Shown here one piece after another: positions 42,849 through 51,371 of a DNA stretch of 64,000 nucleotides. The notes beneath the pieces are model-generated. The model was not told where the DNA came from, searched no databases, and saw nothing but the letters and a program-made list of their open reading frames with translations. A program made the translations under genes and the position numbers. Within the stretch, counting starts at the first letter, position 1; every line of letters starts with the position of its first letter. The stretch spans positions 148,280 through 212,279 of the forward strand of contig NZ_PZYX01000006.1 of assembly GCF_003047285.1 (NCBI RefSeq), given 5' to 3'. The stretch comes from Nocardioides allogilvus. GTDB taxonomy: Bacteria; Actinomycetota; Actinomycetes; Propionibacteriales; Nocardioidaceae.

Positions 42849-43705
42849 GCACCACGCCACCACGAGCCTGCTGGCCGGCGATCGCGGCTGTCCTGCTCGT
42901 CAGCGGCTGCGCCTCCGAGCAGCCGAAGCCCCCCGCGACCGGCGCCGACGACGAGCACCTCATCGGCCACGTGCACGGACTCGGAGTCGACCCGGCCGAC
43001 GGCACGCTCTACGCGGCCGGGCACTACGGCGTCTTCCGCATCGACGAGGACGGCGTCGCCATCCGGATCGCGGACCGCTGGCAGGACACGATGGCGTTCA
43101 CGGTCACCGGCCCGCACACCTTCCTCGGCAGCGGGCATCCCGACCTGCGGGAGGAGGACCTGCCGCCCCACCTCGGGCTGATCGAGTCCACCGACGCGGC
43201 GAAGACCTGGCAGCCGCTGTCGCTCCAGGGCGAGGCGGACTTCCATGCCCTCGAGGTCGTCGGCGACCAGGTCGTCGGCTACGACTCCACCAGCGGCCAG
43301 ATCCTCACCACGACCGACCGCACGTCCTGGGAGACCGTCACGGCGGGGCAGTTCATCGACCTCGCGCCAGTGCCCAGCAGGACCGACCGCATCCTCGCCA
43401 CCACGGGTGAGGGCGAGCTCGTCGAGATCACCCTGGACGGCCGGACCACCGCCGTCGAAGGCGCGCCCACGCTCGTCTGGATCGACGCCGCCCCCGACGG
43501 CACGGTCGTCGGGGTCGGGCCCCAGGGTGAGGTGTACGCCGCAGACGACGCCACCGGCGAATGGGGCCAGCGCGGCACCGTCCCGGGCCAGCCGAGCGCG
43601 CTGGACGCGACCAAGGACGGCTGGCACATCGCGACCGAGTCAGGCATCTACGGCTCCGAGGACCAGGGCGCCACCTGGACCGCGGTCGTGGAAACCGGGC
43701 ACTAG
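42845..43705 (+). CDS. Lipoprotein with beta-propeller (F510_1955-type), copy 1
   Basis: A 286-residue exported protein: signal sequence ending in the lipobox LLVSGCAS, then BNR-like propeller repeats (HVHGLGVDPADGTLYAAGHY, GSGHPDLREEDLPPHLGLIE, IESTDAAKTWQPLS, SEDQGATWTAV). Named F510_1955 glycosylhydrolase family by homology, although no hydrolase activity is shown. A closely similar paralogue lies at 61893-62783. The start overlaps the oxidoreductase stop (ATGA). Confidence 0.85.
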   Translation: MSTTPPRACWPAIAAVLLVSGCASEQPKPPATGADDEHLIGHVHGLGVDPADGTLYAAGHYGVFRIDEDGVAIRIADRWQDTMAFTVTGPHTFLGSGHPDLREEDLPPHLGLIESTDAAKTWQPLSLQGEADFHALEVVGDQVVGYDSTSGQILTTTDRTSWETVTAGQFIDLAPVPSRTDRILATTGEGELVEITLDGRTTAVEGAPTLVWIDAAPDGTVVGVGPQGEVYAADDATGEWGQRGTVPGQPSALDATKDGWHIATESGIYGSEDQGATWTAVVETGH

Positions 43706-43749
43706 GCACTGACCCCGCCCGGCGCTGACCTCAGTTGACGGGTCGCCCT

Positions 43750-43791
43750 GAAATGCTTTCAGGCCCGGGATCCGAGGATCCCGGGCCTGAA
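43750..43791. terminator. Hairpin repeat copy A, convergent terminator
   Basis: A perfect 15-bp stem, TTCAGGCCCGGGATC (43758-43772) with GATCCCGGGCCTGAA (43777-43791), around a 4-base loop, between the convergent propeller gene and iron-binding protein. 42 bases (43750-43791) recur with one mismatch at 47749-47790. Confidence 0.85.
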
Positions 43792-43807
43792 GGTGTGCAG
43801 CGGGCGG

Positions 43808-44779
43808 TCAGTGCTCGTCGTGGCCCTCGGGGGCATCCACGCCGAAGGCCTCGGCAAGGTCGGCCAGGACGTACCAGGCACCCTGCAGGCTGACTGCGGT
43901 CATCCAGGTGGTGTCGGAGACCTCGGTGACCTTGGGCGCGATCCCGCCCCACAGCGGGTTGCGCTCGAACGCCGCCTTGGTCTTGGCGGCGAGGCCCTCG
44001 TCGTCCTCGTAGGTGGTGACGAAGATCTTGTCCGCGTCGGCCGCCTTGATGTTCTCCTCGGAGATCTCCAGGGCGAAGTCGTCGACGTCCTGGGACTTCG
44101 GGCGGGCCAAGCCCGCGTCGTCCAGGATGACGCCGGCATAGGTCAGCTTCTGGTACAGGCGGGTCGGGCCGTCGAGGAAGCGGGTCACGGAGATGGTCGG
44201 GTTGCCGGCCTTCTCGTTGATGGCTCCACCGACCTGCTCGGCGGCCTCCTCGAACTCGCTGATCTCCTCCTCGGCCTTGTCCTCCATGCCGACGGCCTCG
44301 CCCAGCAGGCGCAGGTTGTCCTTGAACAGGTGGGCGCTGGTCTCAGGCATGACCGTCGGGGCGATCTTCGAGAGCTGGTCGTAGAGCGCCTCGTGGCGCA
44401 CCTTGATGCTGAGGATCAGGTCGGGCTTCAGCGCGGCGATCTTCTCGAGGCTGGGAGCGGCGATGTCGCCCACGGAGATGACCTCCGCGCCGTTCTCGCG
44501 GTCGTCGCCCAGGTAGTCGGGCAGGTCGGTGGAGTAGCCGCGGTACGTCGCGATGCCGACGAGCTCCTTGTCGAGCATGAGCGTCGCGTCGGCCAGGCTG
44601 GAGTCGAGGGCGACGATCCGCTGGGGCTCGCCCACGATGGTCGTGCTGCCCATGGCGTGCTCGATGGTGACGGTACGCTCGTCCGCGCCCTTCTCCGTCG
44701 ACTCGGCCTCCGATGCGCCACAGGCGCTGAGCGCGAGAGCCAGGCTGGCCACCACGCCGGGGATGATCGTGCGAATCAC
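43808..44779 (-). CDS. Iron-siderophore ABC transporter substrate-binding lipoprotein
   Basis: A 323-residue class III periplasmic-binding-type protein. Signal peptide with lipobox LALSACGAS (cysteine near 20). PQRIVALDSSLADATLMLDK, YLGDDRENGAEVISVGD, LEKIAALKPDLILSIKVRHE and ISVTRFLDGPTRLYQKLTYA fit the FecB/FepB group. Starts at GTG 44779 and diverges from its permease genes across the IdeR box. The sequence ends in a short His/Asp tail, EGHDEH. Confidence 0.92.
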   Translation of the reverse strand: MIRTIIPGVVASLALALSACGASEAESTEKGADERTVTIEHAMGSTTIVGEPQRIVALDSSLADATLMLDKELVGIATYRGYSTDLPDYLGDDRENGAEVISVGDIAAPSLEKIAALKPDLILSIKVRHEALYDQLSKIAPTVMPETSAHLFKDNLRLLGEAVGMEDKAEEEISEFEEAAEQVGGAINEKAGNPTISVTRFLDGPTRLYQKLTYAGVILDDAGLARPKSQDVDDFALEISEENIKAADADKIFVTTYEDDEGLAAKTKAAFERNPLWGGIAPKVTEVSDTTWMTAVSLQGAWYVLADLAEAFGVDAPEGHDEH

Positions 44780-44823
44780 GGTTCTCCTCAGTCAGGGTCC
44801 GGCCCGGACGGCCGGTTGTTGAG

Positions 44824-44844
44824 ATGAGGTTAGGCTAACCTCAT
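44824..44844. promoter_or_regulatory. IdeR/DtxR iron box in the divergent iron-uptake promoter
   Basis: Perfect inverted repeat with 10-base arms ATGAGGTTAG and CTAACCTCAT around one central G. It matches the 19-bp actinobacterial iron box (TTAGGTTAG-S-CTAACCTAA) at 17 of 19 positions. Located 44 bases from each flanking start codon, so one regulator dimer pair could repress both directions when iron is replete. Confidence 0.93.
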
Positions 44845-44887
44845 TCGCAGTTGCCATCCCCCCTCCTGGATCGAGTTGGACCACGTC

Positions 44888-45901
44888 ATGCCCCGAGCGT
44901 CCCGGAACGGGTCGGGCCGGCTCCTTCCCCGGGGAGTCACCCTGCTCGCCCTGCTGGTCCCGGTGGCGACCATCGCCTCCCTCGCACTCGGTGCGAATGC
45001 ACTCTCACCCGGCGAGCTCACCCACGCGGTCCTGCGGCCCGACGGCCAGGAGGGCGACGTCATCGTGTGGTCCCTCCGTTTCCCGCGGACGATGCTGGGC
45101 CTGCTGGTGGGTGCCGCCCTCGGCGCCGCCGGTGTGCTCATGCAGGGCCACACCCGCAATGCCCTGGCCGAGCCGGGTCTGCTCGGGGTGAGCGCGGGGG
45201 CGGCCTTCGCGGTCGTCCTCAGCCTGCGCTTCGCCGCGGTCGACACCATGCTCGGCATGGTCGCCGCGGCCGGCATCGGAGCGGCACTGGCCGCCACAGC
45301 CGTCTACGCGCTGGCCCGCCACAGCGTCCACGAGGGCGGCCCGGCCCTGGTCGTGGCCGGCGCCGCGCTGACCGCCTTCCTCGGCGCCCTCACCTCAGCA
45401 GTCGTCCTGCTCGACGCCAAGACCCTTGACTCCTACCGCTTCTGGGCGGTCGGCTCGCTCGCCGAGCGCGGACAGGACACACCCGCCGTCATCGCACCCT
45501 TCGTCATCGTCGGCCTACTGCTCGCCGCCATGAACGCCCGGTCGCTCGACCTCCTGGCGCTCGGAAACGACGTAGCTGCCTCCATGGGCCTCAAGGTGAC
45601 CCGCGCCCGACTGGTCGGCCTCGCGGCCGTCACCCTGCTCACCGCAGCGAGCGTCGCCGCCTGTGGACCGATCGCCTTCATCGGACTCCTCGCCGGCACC
45701 CTGGCACGCGCCCTCGTCGGCGCGAGCTGGATCCGCGGCGTCCTGGTCGGAGCGCTCGCCGGGGCGGTGCTGCTGGTCGGTTCGGACGTCATCGGCCGGC
45801 TGGTCGCCGGCCCCGGCGAGCTCCAGGTCGGGGTCGTCTCCGGCGTGCTGGGCGCGCCTCTGTTGATCTGGGTGATCCGGCGACGGGAGCTGATCTTGTG
45901 A
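44888..45901 (+). CDS. FecCD-family iron-siderophore permease 1
   Basis: A 337-residue permease with about nine to ten membrane segments. RFPRTMLGLLVGAALGAAGV, MQGHTRNALAEPGLLGVSAG and AACGPIAFIGLLAGTLAR are the FecCD signatures. I chose ATG 44888; a TTG at 44876 is in frame but less likely. The stop overlaps the GTG of the second permease. Confidence 0.93.
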   Translation: MPRASRNGSGRLLPRGVTLLALLVPVATIASLALGANALSPGELTHAVLRPDGQEGDVIVWSLRFPRTMLGLLVGAALGAAGVLMQGHTRNALAEPGLLGVSAGAAFAVVLSLRFAAVDTMLGMVAAAGIGAALAATAVYALARHSVHEGGPALVVAGAALTAFLGALTSAVVLLDAKTLDSYRFWAVGSLAERGQDTPAVIAPFVIVGLLLAAMNARSLDLLALGNDVAASMGLKVTRARLVGLAAVTLLTAASVAACGPIAFIGLLAGTLARALVGASWIRGVLVGALAGAVLLVGSDVIGRLVAGPGELQVGVVSGVLGAPLLIWVIRRRELIL

Positions 45902-46968
45902 CCTCGCTCGTGCCCACCCGGTCCTCGACGCTGCCGCTCGTCATCACGACGGTCGTCGCCACCCTCCTCCTGGCTGTCGGCATCCTGCTCTCCCTCGGCA
46001 CGGGAGAGATCGGCCTGTCCCCTGTCGAGGTGCTGAGGACCCTGGCCGGACAGGGCGACCCGTTCACCGAGCTCGTGGTGCGCGACTTCCGCGGGCCGCG
46101 CGTGGCTGCGGCGGTCCTGGTCGGCGCCAGTCTTGCCTGCTCCGGCACGATCCTTCAGTCCGTCGCCCGCAACCCGTTGGCCAGCCCCGACCTGCTCGGC
46201 ATCAACGCCGGCGCCTCGGTCGCAGCGGTCGCCGTCGTCATCCTCGCCGGCGGCAACGGCGGCGTCTCCGGCCTCGCAGCCTCCGTCGGCCTGCCGATCG
46301 CCGCCCTCCTCGGTGCGATGGTCTCCGGGCTGGCGCTGTACCTGCTGGCGATCCGCAACCGGCAGCTCGACCCGATCCGCATGGTGGTGGTCGGCGTCGG
46401 CATCGCCGCCGCCGGCACGTCGCTGGTCAGCTGGCTGCTCACCCTGGGCGACGTGATGGTGGTAGGACCGGCCCTGGCGTGGCTGTCCGGCTCGCTGCAC
46501 GCCGTCACGTGGCCCGCGGTCGCCGGCGTGGGGCTCACCATCGCGGTCGTCCTGCCGTTCCTCCTGGCGTGGACCCGGCGGCTCGACGTGCTCGTCCTGG
46601 GTGACGATGCCGCCGGTGGCCTGGGCATCGACGTGCACCGCACCCGGGTGCTGCTCCTGCTGCTCGCGACCGCCCTGGCCGGCGTCGCGACCTCGGCCGC
46701 CGGCGCTGTCGTGTTCCTCGCCCTCTGCGCGCCGCAGCTGGCTCGTGCCCTCTCCCGCACCTCGCGACCGCCACTGCTGGCGAGTGCAGTCGTCGGGGCA
46801 GCGCTACTCACCTGGGCCGACCTGGCGGCGCGCATGTTGTTGTCCTGGGTCGGCTTCGGCCCCGTCGAGCTCCCCGTCGGTGTCTTCACCGCCGTCCTCG
46901 GCGCTCCCTACCTGCTGTTCGTGGTCTCGCGGACCCGATCGACCTCTCTCGAAGGAAGGCGGCCATGA
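45898..46968 (+). CDS. FecCD-family iron-siderophore permease 2
   Basis: A 356-residue partner permease. RDFRGPRVAAAVLVGASLAC, LQSVARNPLASPDLLGINAG and VVFLALCAPQLARALSRTSR match the family. GTG start overlapping the first permease, and ATGA overlap with the ATPase gene. Confidence 0.93.
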   Translation: MTSLVPTRSSTLPLVITTVVATLLLAVGILLSLGTGEIGLSPVEVLRTLAGQGDPFTELVVRDFRGPRVAAAVLVGASLACSGTILQSVARNPLASPDLLGINAGASVAAVAVVILAGGNGGVSGLAASVGLPIAALLGAMVSGLALYLLAIRNRQLDPIRMVVVGVGIAAAGTSLVSWLLTLGDVMVVGPALAWLSGSLHAVTWPAVAGVGLTIAVVLPFLLAWTRRLDVLVLGDDAAGGLGIDVHRTRVLLLLLATALAGVATSAAGAVVFLALCAPQLARALSRTSRPPLLASAVVGAALLTWADLAARMLLSWVGFGPVELPVGVFTAVLGAPYLLFVVSRTRSTSLEGRRP

Positions 46969-47732
46969 AGATCACCGGCCTCAGCCTGGGCTACGGCGAA
47001 CGTCTCATCGTCGATTCCGTCGACCTGGAGATCCGGCAGGGAAGCCTGACCGTCATCGTCGGCCCCAACGGGTCCGGCAAGTCGACACTCCTGCGCGGCA
47101 TGTCCCGCCTGCTGCGTCCGCGCGCGGGCACGGTCCACCTCGACGGCGTCGACATCGCCGACGTCAGCAGCACCGACCTGGCCCGCCGCCTGGCCTTGCT
47201 CCCCCAGGCACCGGTGACTCCCCAGGGGCTGACCGTCGGCGACCTCGTGGCCCGGGGGCGGTTCCCGCACCGTGCCTGGTACCAGCGATGGAGCGACGCC
47301 GACGATGACGCCGTACGCCGCGCACTCACGCGCGTGGACCTCCTCGACCGCTCCGCGGACCAGGTCTCGGAGCTCTCCGGCGGCCAGCGACAGCGCGCCT
47401 GGTTGGCCATGGTGCTCGCCCAGGACACCGACCACCTGCTGCTCGACGAGCCGACGACCTACCTCGACCTGGCCCACGCGGTCGAGGTGATGTCGCTCGC
47501 GCGCGACATCGCCCACGAGTCCTCTCGCACGGTCGTCGGCGTGCTCCACGACCTCACCCTGGCGGCGCGCTTCGCCGACCACATGGTCGTCCTCTCGGCC
47601 GGGCAGATCGTGGCGACCGGCAGCCCCGACGAGGTGGTCACCAGCGCGCTGCTCGCCGAGGTCTTCGGGCTGCGGGCCGAGGTGATCACGGTCGACGGCG
47701 CCCCCGCCGTCGTGCCCACGCGGCACCGGTGA
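46965..47732 (+). CDS. Iron-siderophore ABC transporter ATPase
   Basis: A 255-residue ABC ATPase. VIVGPNGSGKSTLLRGMSRL (Walker A, near 32), LLPQAPVTPQGLTVGDLV (Q loop), SELSGGQRQRAWLAMVLAQD (signature) and HLLLDEPTTYLDLAHAVEVM (Walker B) are intact. With the binding protein and two permeases it forms a full FecBCDE-type importer. Confidence 0.95.
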   Translation: MKITGLSLGYGERLIVDSVDLEIRQGSLTVIVGPNGSGKSTLLRGMSRLLRPRAGTVHLDGVDIADVSSTDLARRLALLPQAPVTPQGLTVGDLVARGRFPHRAWYQRWSDADDDAVRRALTRVDLLDRSADQVSELSGGQRQRAWLAMVLAQDTDHLLLDEPTTYLDLAHAVEVMSLARDIAHESSRTVVGVLHDLTLAARFADHMVVLSAGQIVATGSPDEVVTSALLAEVFGLRAEVITVDGAPAVVPTRHR

Positions 47733-47748
47733 GTTGGGCGCATCTCCA

Positions 47749-47790
47749 GAAATGCTTTCAGGCCCGGGATCCGAAGATCCCGGGCCTGAA
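47749..47790. terminator. Hairpin repeat copy B, probable tRNA-fMet terminator
   Basis: The same 15-bp stem as copy A (47757-47771 with 47776-47790). On the minus strand the loop is TTCG closed by C-G, an extra-stable tetraloop. It lies six bases downstream of the tRNA-fMet fragment on that strand and after the ATPase gene on the other, so it may terminate both. Confidence 0.85.
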
Positions 47791-47796
47791 ACTTTG

Positions 47797-47831
47797 TAGC
47801 GGGGGCAGGATTTGAACCTGCGACCTCTGGG
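47797..47831 (-). tRNA. 3' fragment of initiator tRNA-fMet, probable attachment-site remnant
   Basis: Read on the minus strand: CCCAG (3' strand of the anticodon stem), AGGTC variable loop, GCAGGTTCAAATCCTGC T-arm, then CCCCGCT acceptor strand and discriminator A. This agrees with actinobacterial initiator tRNA from the anticodon stem to the 3' end. No matching 5' half (acceptor, D-arm or anticodon) lies upstream. Integrases that use tRNA 3' ends leave such a fragment at the far end of the element. The native terminator follows on the 3' side, so the element lies at higher coordinates. Confidence 0.85.
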
Positions 47832-48383
47832 CAAGATCGGAGGGCCTGTCCCGGACTACTGCAACTCTCGGGTCCCCTTGGAAAACCTCGGTTTTTTGAG
47901 GAGATTCCCCTTAGGACTTCTCCAACTGTATCGGAACGTCTCGGAATGATTGCCCATCGTTTCTGATGATCTTCTGATGACGTGTTGAATCTCCGACGGG
48001 CTAGCGTGAGGCAAACCGCGGCGGCGGCTTCGTGGTCACGAAGGCCAGTGCGGGAAACGACGAGGTCGAGACCTGGGCGCCGAGCGATCCGGCGTACTTC
48101 ATCGATCCGCCGAGGCCACGCGATGCGGCCGGCGGGAAGCCCTGTTTGGCGCAGCACGACGCCGAGTGCTTCACCCGCCAGTGACGTCTCTCGAGTTACA
48201 CCGCAAGCTGAGCTCGGAGAGCTGATGCCGTAAGTAGTTCTGAGCCTGCTCTTGCTCGTCGTGGTAGCTACGGCGTGGTTCGCGTCCTGCCGCGGCCAGA
48301 GTGCGTCGGGCTGTTGCGCGCCAGCCGACCCGCGTGCCGACCTGCGAGCGAGCGGCGTACGACGAGGAGACGGACCCGGGCCG
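47832..48383. other. Gene-poor junction region of the putative element
   Basis: No convincing complete gene. It contains short direct repeats that could be integrase arm sites (CCCCTTGG and CCCCTTAGG; TCGGAA twice; TCTGATGA twice at about 47961-47980), then a 59-codon fragment at 48005-48184. Base composition becomes less GC-rich here. No integrase gene is visible next to the fragment. Confidence 0.5.
48005..48184 (+). pseudogene. Possible C-terminal gene fragment
   Basis: Frame between a TAG (48002-48004) and a TGA, 59 codons, including GGFVVTKASAGNDEVETWAP, DPAYFIDPPRPRD and CLAQHDAECFTRQ. It has protein-like composition but no good start (GTG 48032 possible) and no recognised family. It may be the end of a gene cut by integration or deletion. 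Confidence 0.3.
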
Positions 48384-49316
48384 TTAGTAGGTGGTCACGT
48401 GAACGTGGTCGAAATGGTTGGCCGTCACAGAGCCTCGATCCTCCATGCCGCGCCAGCCCTCTCCCGCCCGCTCGACCGACCAGATGTTCTGAGCGTGGAT
48501 CGCATACGACACTCCGAGCTCCGCATAGTTGGCCCGCACGAAATCGGCGACCTCCCACCCGCGGGCTCCGCTCACCATGATGTCGATCGCAATGCCTTGG
48601 GCATGTTCCCCGTCGCTACGCAACGTCCCGTAGGACGTGATCTCGGGAAACGCAGCGCACACAGCTTCGTGAACCGCGACGATGTTCGGGCTCACACCGG
48701 CGGGCACCGAGCTGCCGTTCGAGCAGGTGGGTGAGGCTTCCGCATCTGCTGCTTCGTTTAGAGGCTCGACTTCTTCCTCACGAGGTTTGTGCCGCGCCAG
48801 GAAACCACTGGTGACCCAGCGGGAGCGTCCATCCAGAACAATTTCGTCACGACCGAAGGCCGAACGTCCGGTCACCAAGACCCTGGTCAGCGGGTCCAGC
48901 AGCCCGACCTTGCGCCCAGTTTCCCCCGGTTGGCTCCACACGTTGAGTAGCTCGGAGGTCCAGCGCTTGGTGTTGGCCTCGCGTACGGCTTGAGCGGTTA
49001 CGGCTGCGGTAAGCAGCCGGTTCCTTCGTGCGGGTAGCGCCTTCACGCGGGATTCCGACCGTGAGACAACTCGCTTACGCGCGATCGTAGGTACCGGTCG
49101 TCTCCCAAGTTGTGAACCGGTGACCGTCGCTTGGACTTCACTCGCGGCCGGCACAGCGCGGGGGTCTGCGCCGGCGATTCCGAGTACGACGGCCGAGCCG
49201 GTGACCACTCCGGCCAGGGACACGGCTGCAAAGGCGCCGCGTAGTCGTGGGCGGGCGGGGGTTTCCCGCCGGTGGCGAGATTCGGCCACGGCGTCAATCC
49301 TTTGCGGTTCGCGCAC
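48384..49316 (-). CDS. Membrane-anchored protein with SH3-like and ARB_07466-type C-terminal domain
   Basis: A 310-residue protein from GTG 49316. One membrane helix (GAFAAVSLAGVVTGSAVVLG, about 27-46) anchors it. The middle (about 120-175) resembles a bacterial SH3 repeat (LLNVWSQPGETGRKVGLLDP). The C-terminal domain (about 205-310) has SDGEHAQGIAIDIMVSG and GSVTANHFDHVHVTTY, the His-Asp-His pattern of ARB_07466/M15-like hydrolases. Probably acts on peptidoglycan outside the membrane. Operator 5 lies upstream. Confidence 0.83.
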   Translation of the reverse strand: MREPQRIDAVAESRHRRETPARPRLRGAFAAVSLAGVVTGSAVVLGIAGADPRAVPAASEVQATVTGSQLGRRPVPTIARKRVVSRSESRVKALPARRNRLLTAAVTAQAVREANTKRWTSELLNVWSQPGETGRKVGLLDPLTRVLVTGRSAFGRDEIVLDGRSRWVTSGFLARHKPREEEVEPLNEAADAEASPTCSNGSSVPAGVSPNIVAVHEAVCAAFPEITSYGTLRSDGEHAQGIAIDIMVSGARGWEVADFVRANYAELGVSYAIHAQNIWSVERAGEGWRGMEDRGSVTANHFDHVHVTTY

Positions 49317-49454
49317 GACCCCAAGGCCATGCTGGTCGATCGCAAGCCAGCAACCGGTTCAGGTCGGGGCAACGTTCGGACTCGTCCATCACACGGCAGG
49401 ACCCTCGAGTCGCCCGAGCGCGACGCGAACACTGCGTCCTGCCTGCGAGCGCCT

Positions 49455-49469
49455 ACTATAGGACATAGG
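49455..49469. promoter_or_regulatory. Envelope-regulon operator, site 5
   Basis: Gene-oriented: CCTATG TCC TATAGT, 139 bases upstream of the GTG at 49316. The TATAGT half is also a good -10 hexamer. One of seven sites of the same 6-3-6 form. Confidence 0.6.
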
Positions 49470-49609
49470 AGTTGAGGGGTGAACTCCTTGCTAGAATGCA
49501 TCCGAGGGGCTGTGGTGGACGAGCGTGCCGTCGCGTGGACCGGTTCAGAGCGCCAGGCAGATCCCGTCGCGTGGCTACCGGGAGCGCACTTGGCGGCGAG
49601 GTGAGCGGT

Positions 49610-50746
49610 TCAGCGCGCCCTCCGTACGGGGGCGAGCCGGAAAGAGGTGGACTTGGTCTCGAGGCGTCCTCCGGACAGCGCGATGGTGGAGACGGCGAGC
49701 GACTTCCCGACTAGAGACCGTCCAACGGTGATCGTCGCCCCTCGGGCGCCATGCAGGATCTTCCCGTTCGCACGCCACTGGAATCTCAGCCTTCGTGGTG
49801 CGGGGGCGAAGGTCGCGGGTGCCGCAGTGAGCGTCTTGCCGAGGATGGGCTGGCCCTTCACGGTGGTTGGTGTCACCACCGTGAAGGTGCCCTTGGCAGT
49901 GGGACCTACGGGCGCAGACGAGGCGCTTGCCGACGCCAGCCCCGGGCTGATGGCGGTGACCGTCAAGGAGATGGTGGCGTCGAGCTTGCGCACCGAGGGG
50001 ATGTAGGTGCTTGACGTCGCCGCCGGTAGTGCAACACCGTTCGCGTACCACTGGAAAGCGAACTCCGTCGGGTTGCCCGTCCACTGTCCGACGTCCCCTA
50101 CCAGCGGTTGTCCCACGCGCGCCTCTCCGACGACAGATGGCGGCGTGACGCTGGCAAGGCTCGGGGCAGCCGGAGGGAGAGGGGTGGTGGCGGGCGCGGC
50201 GATGAAGTGGATGAAACCTGTGGGCCAACCCCGCCCGTCGGTGGTGATGCTTCGCCAAGAGAAGTCTCCGCCCCAGCTGTCCTCCGACACCACGATCTCG
50301 GTGGGTGACACGACTTGCTCGACGTACGCGAGATGGCCACTCGAACTGACCCCTGCTGCGCCGCTGTTCCACCAAGCTATGGCTCCGACCTCGGGGACCT
50401 GGTCGGTGATGCTGGCGTTGACGAGTCCCCACTTGTAGGCGGTGCCGCTTCCTGACCACGGGCGCGTGTTGGCCATCCCGTTCTGCACCAGTCGATAGGC
50501 GACGTAGTTGGTGCAGTTGTGCCCTGCATACATCCCCCAGTACATCGTCCGTCCAGCCGTTGCGTAACCCGCCGACGAGTAGCCGGCGAGCTCGCACGCC
50601 GCGTAGCCCTTGCAGAGGTAGGAACTCGCCGCGGACGCCTGCGGAGCGGGTGCCATCGACGTCACTGAGGTGAGAAGCGTCAGTACGAAAGCGAGCGTCA
50701 GGGTGCGCCGCCATGTACGACCTTTCTTAGTAGCCATGAGGAGCAC
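49610..50746 (-). CDS. Secreted CHAP-domain amidase/endopeptidase with Ig-like repeats
   Basis: A 378-residue exported protein. Signal peptide (TLTLAFVLTLLTSVTSMAPA, cleavage near ASA-ASS). CHAP domain about 60-195 with the catalytic cysteine in GHNCTNYVAYRL and histidine in SSGHLAYVEQV. Two C-terminal repeats of about 85 residues (VVGEARVGQPLVGDVGQW, VKGQPILGKTLTAAPATF) also occur in the amidase at 54016. Start GTG 50746, or ATG 50737. No envelope-regulon site of full quality upstream. Confidence 0.88.
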   Translation of the reverse strand: MLLMATKKGRTWRRTLTLAFVLTLLTSVTSMAPAPQASAASSYLCKGYAACELAGYSSAGYATAGRTMYWGMYAGHNCTNYVAYRLVQNGMANTRPWSGSGTAYKWGLVNASITDQVPEVGAIAWWNSGAAGVSSSGHLAYVEQVVSPTEIVVSEDSWGGDFSWRSITTDGRGWPTGFIHFIAAPATTPLPPAAPSLASVTPPSVVGEARVGQPLVGDVGQWTGNPTEFAFQWYANGVALPAATSSTYIPSVRKLDATISLTVTAISPGLASASASSAPVGPTAKGTFTVVTPTTVKGQPILGKTLTAAPATFAPAPRRLRFQWRANGKILHGARGATITVGRSLVGKSLAVSTIALSGGRLETKSTSFRLAPVRRAR

Positions 50747-51114
50747 CTTGGGTCACACAAGCCACAGAAGCAACCAAAATGCCCAAAAATCTCGTGCGTT
50801 ACGGCGTGTCGCGCTTGACCCACGCGAACTACACGCGTGCAACTTTCCCGCAACTGCCTAGTGTCGATGCGTTCACCTTGGTCGCCAGACTCGAGGCGTG
50901 GCAGCCTGTCGAGGCTGGCGGGCTCGCGGGACGGCAGGATGATGTTCCCCAGAGAGCTCTATCGGCAGTGTGCGGTCGCGACGGCATCAGTGCCGCGCAG
51001 GTGGTGTACGGCGACTGATCACCGCGCGAAGTTCGCTCTGCCCGCCCTCGGACTGTCCGCTGCGAGACGTCTCCATACGAAGGTGGCGAATCTAGGGGCC
51101 GCTGGCAACCGGCG
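50747..51114. other. Intergenic region, no gene seen
   Basis: About 370 bases upstream of the CHAP gene. Short frames here lack starts with ribosome sites and look like noise. It presumably holds the CHAP promoter; a lone CCTAGT (50857-50862) is half of the envelope-operator motif without its partner. Confidence 0.5.
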
Positions 51115-51300
51115 CTATCTGGACTTGCCGACCGTCACAATGACGAGCGCAACGCCGAAGCCCCCTAGAACCGGGCCCAGGGTCGCCCACGAGCGGGAAG
51201 TCTGCCTACTGTCGGCCCCACCAAGACCGTAGAAGGTCAAGAGCGCGCCCGCAGCGATGAGGAGGATGGCACATGCCAGCCCCACGATTCGAACTTTCAT
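51115..51300 (-). CDS. Small two-helix membrane protein
   Basis: A 61-residue protein from ATG 51300, MKVRIVGLACAILLIAAGAL, with a second hydrophobic stretch, LGPVLGGFGVALVIVTVG. A longer frame to 51354 adds an unlikely N-terminus. No family recognised. It follows lnt and lies behind operator site 6. Confidence 0.6.
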   Translation of the reverse strand: MKVRIVGLACAILLIAAGALLTFYGLGGADSRQTSRSWATLGPVLGGFGVALVIVTVGKSR

Positions 51301-51356
51301 GTGCAGCCTCGCGTCCCTCTTGAACGGCAGTGCCAGCTCGCAACACCCGGCCATCT

Positions 51357-51371
51357 CTTATGCAGCCTAGT
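51357..51371. promoter_or_regulatory. Envelope-regulon operator, site 6
   Basis: Gene-oriented: ACTAGG CTG CATAAG. It overlaps the last codon and the stop of lnt and lies 56 bases upstream of the small membrane protein. It is the weakest of the seven sites. Confidence 0.45.

Noticed and set aside
47459..48157. 232-codon minus-strand frame across the tRNA fragment
   Set aside because: Contains the VAGSNPAPA peptide that arises when tRNA 3' ends are translated by mistake; not a gene.
50848..50862. Possible eighth envelope operator upstream of the CHAP gene
   Set aside because: Only the CCTAGT half is present; the other half (CCGCAA) does not match.
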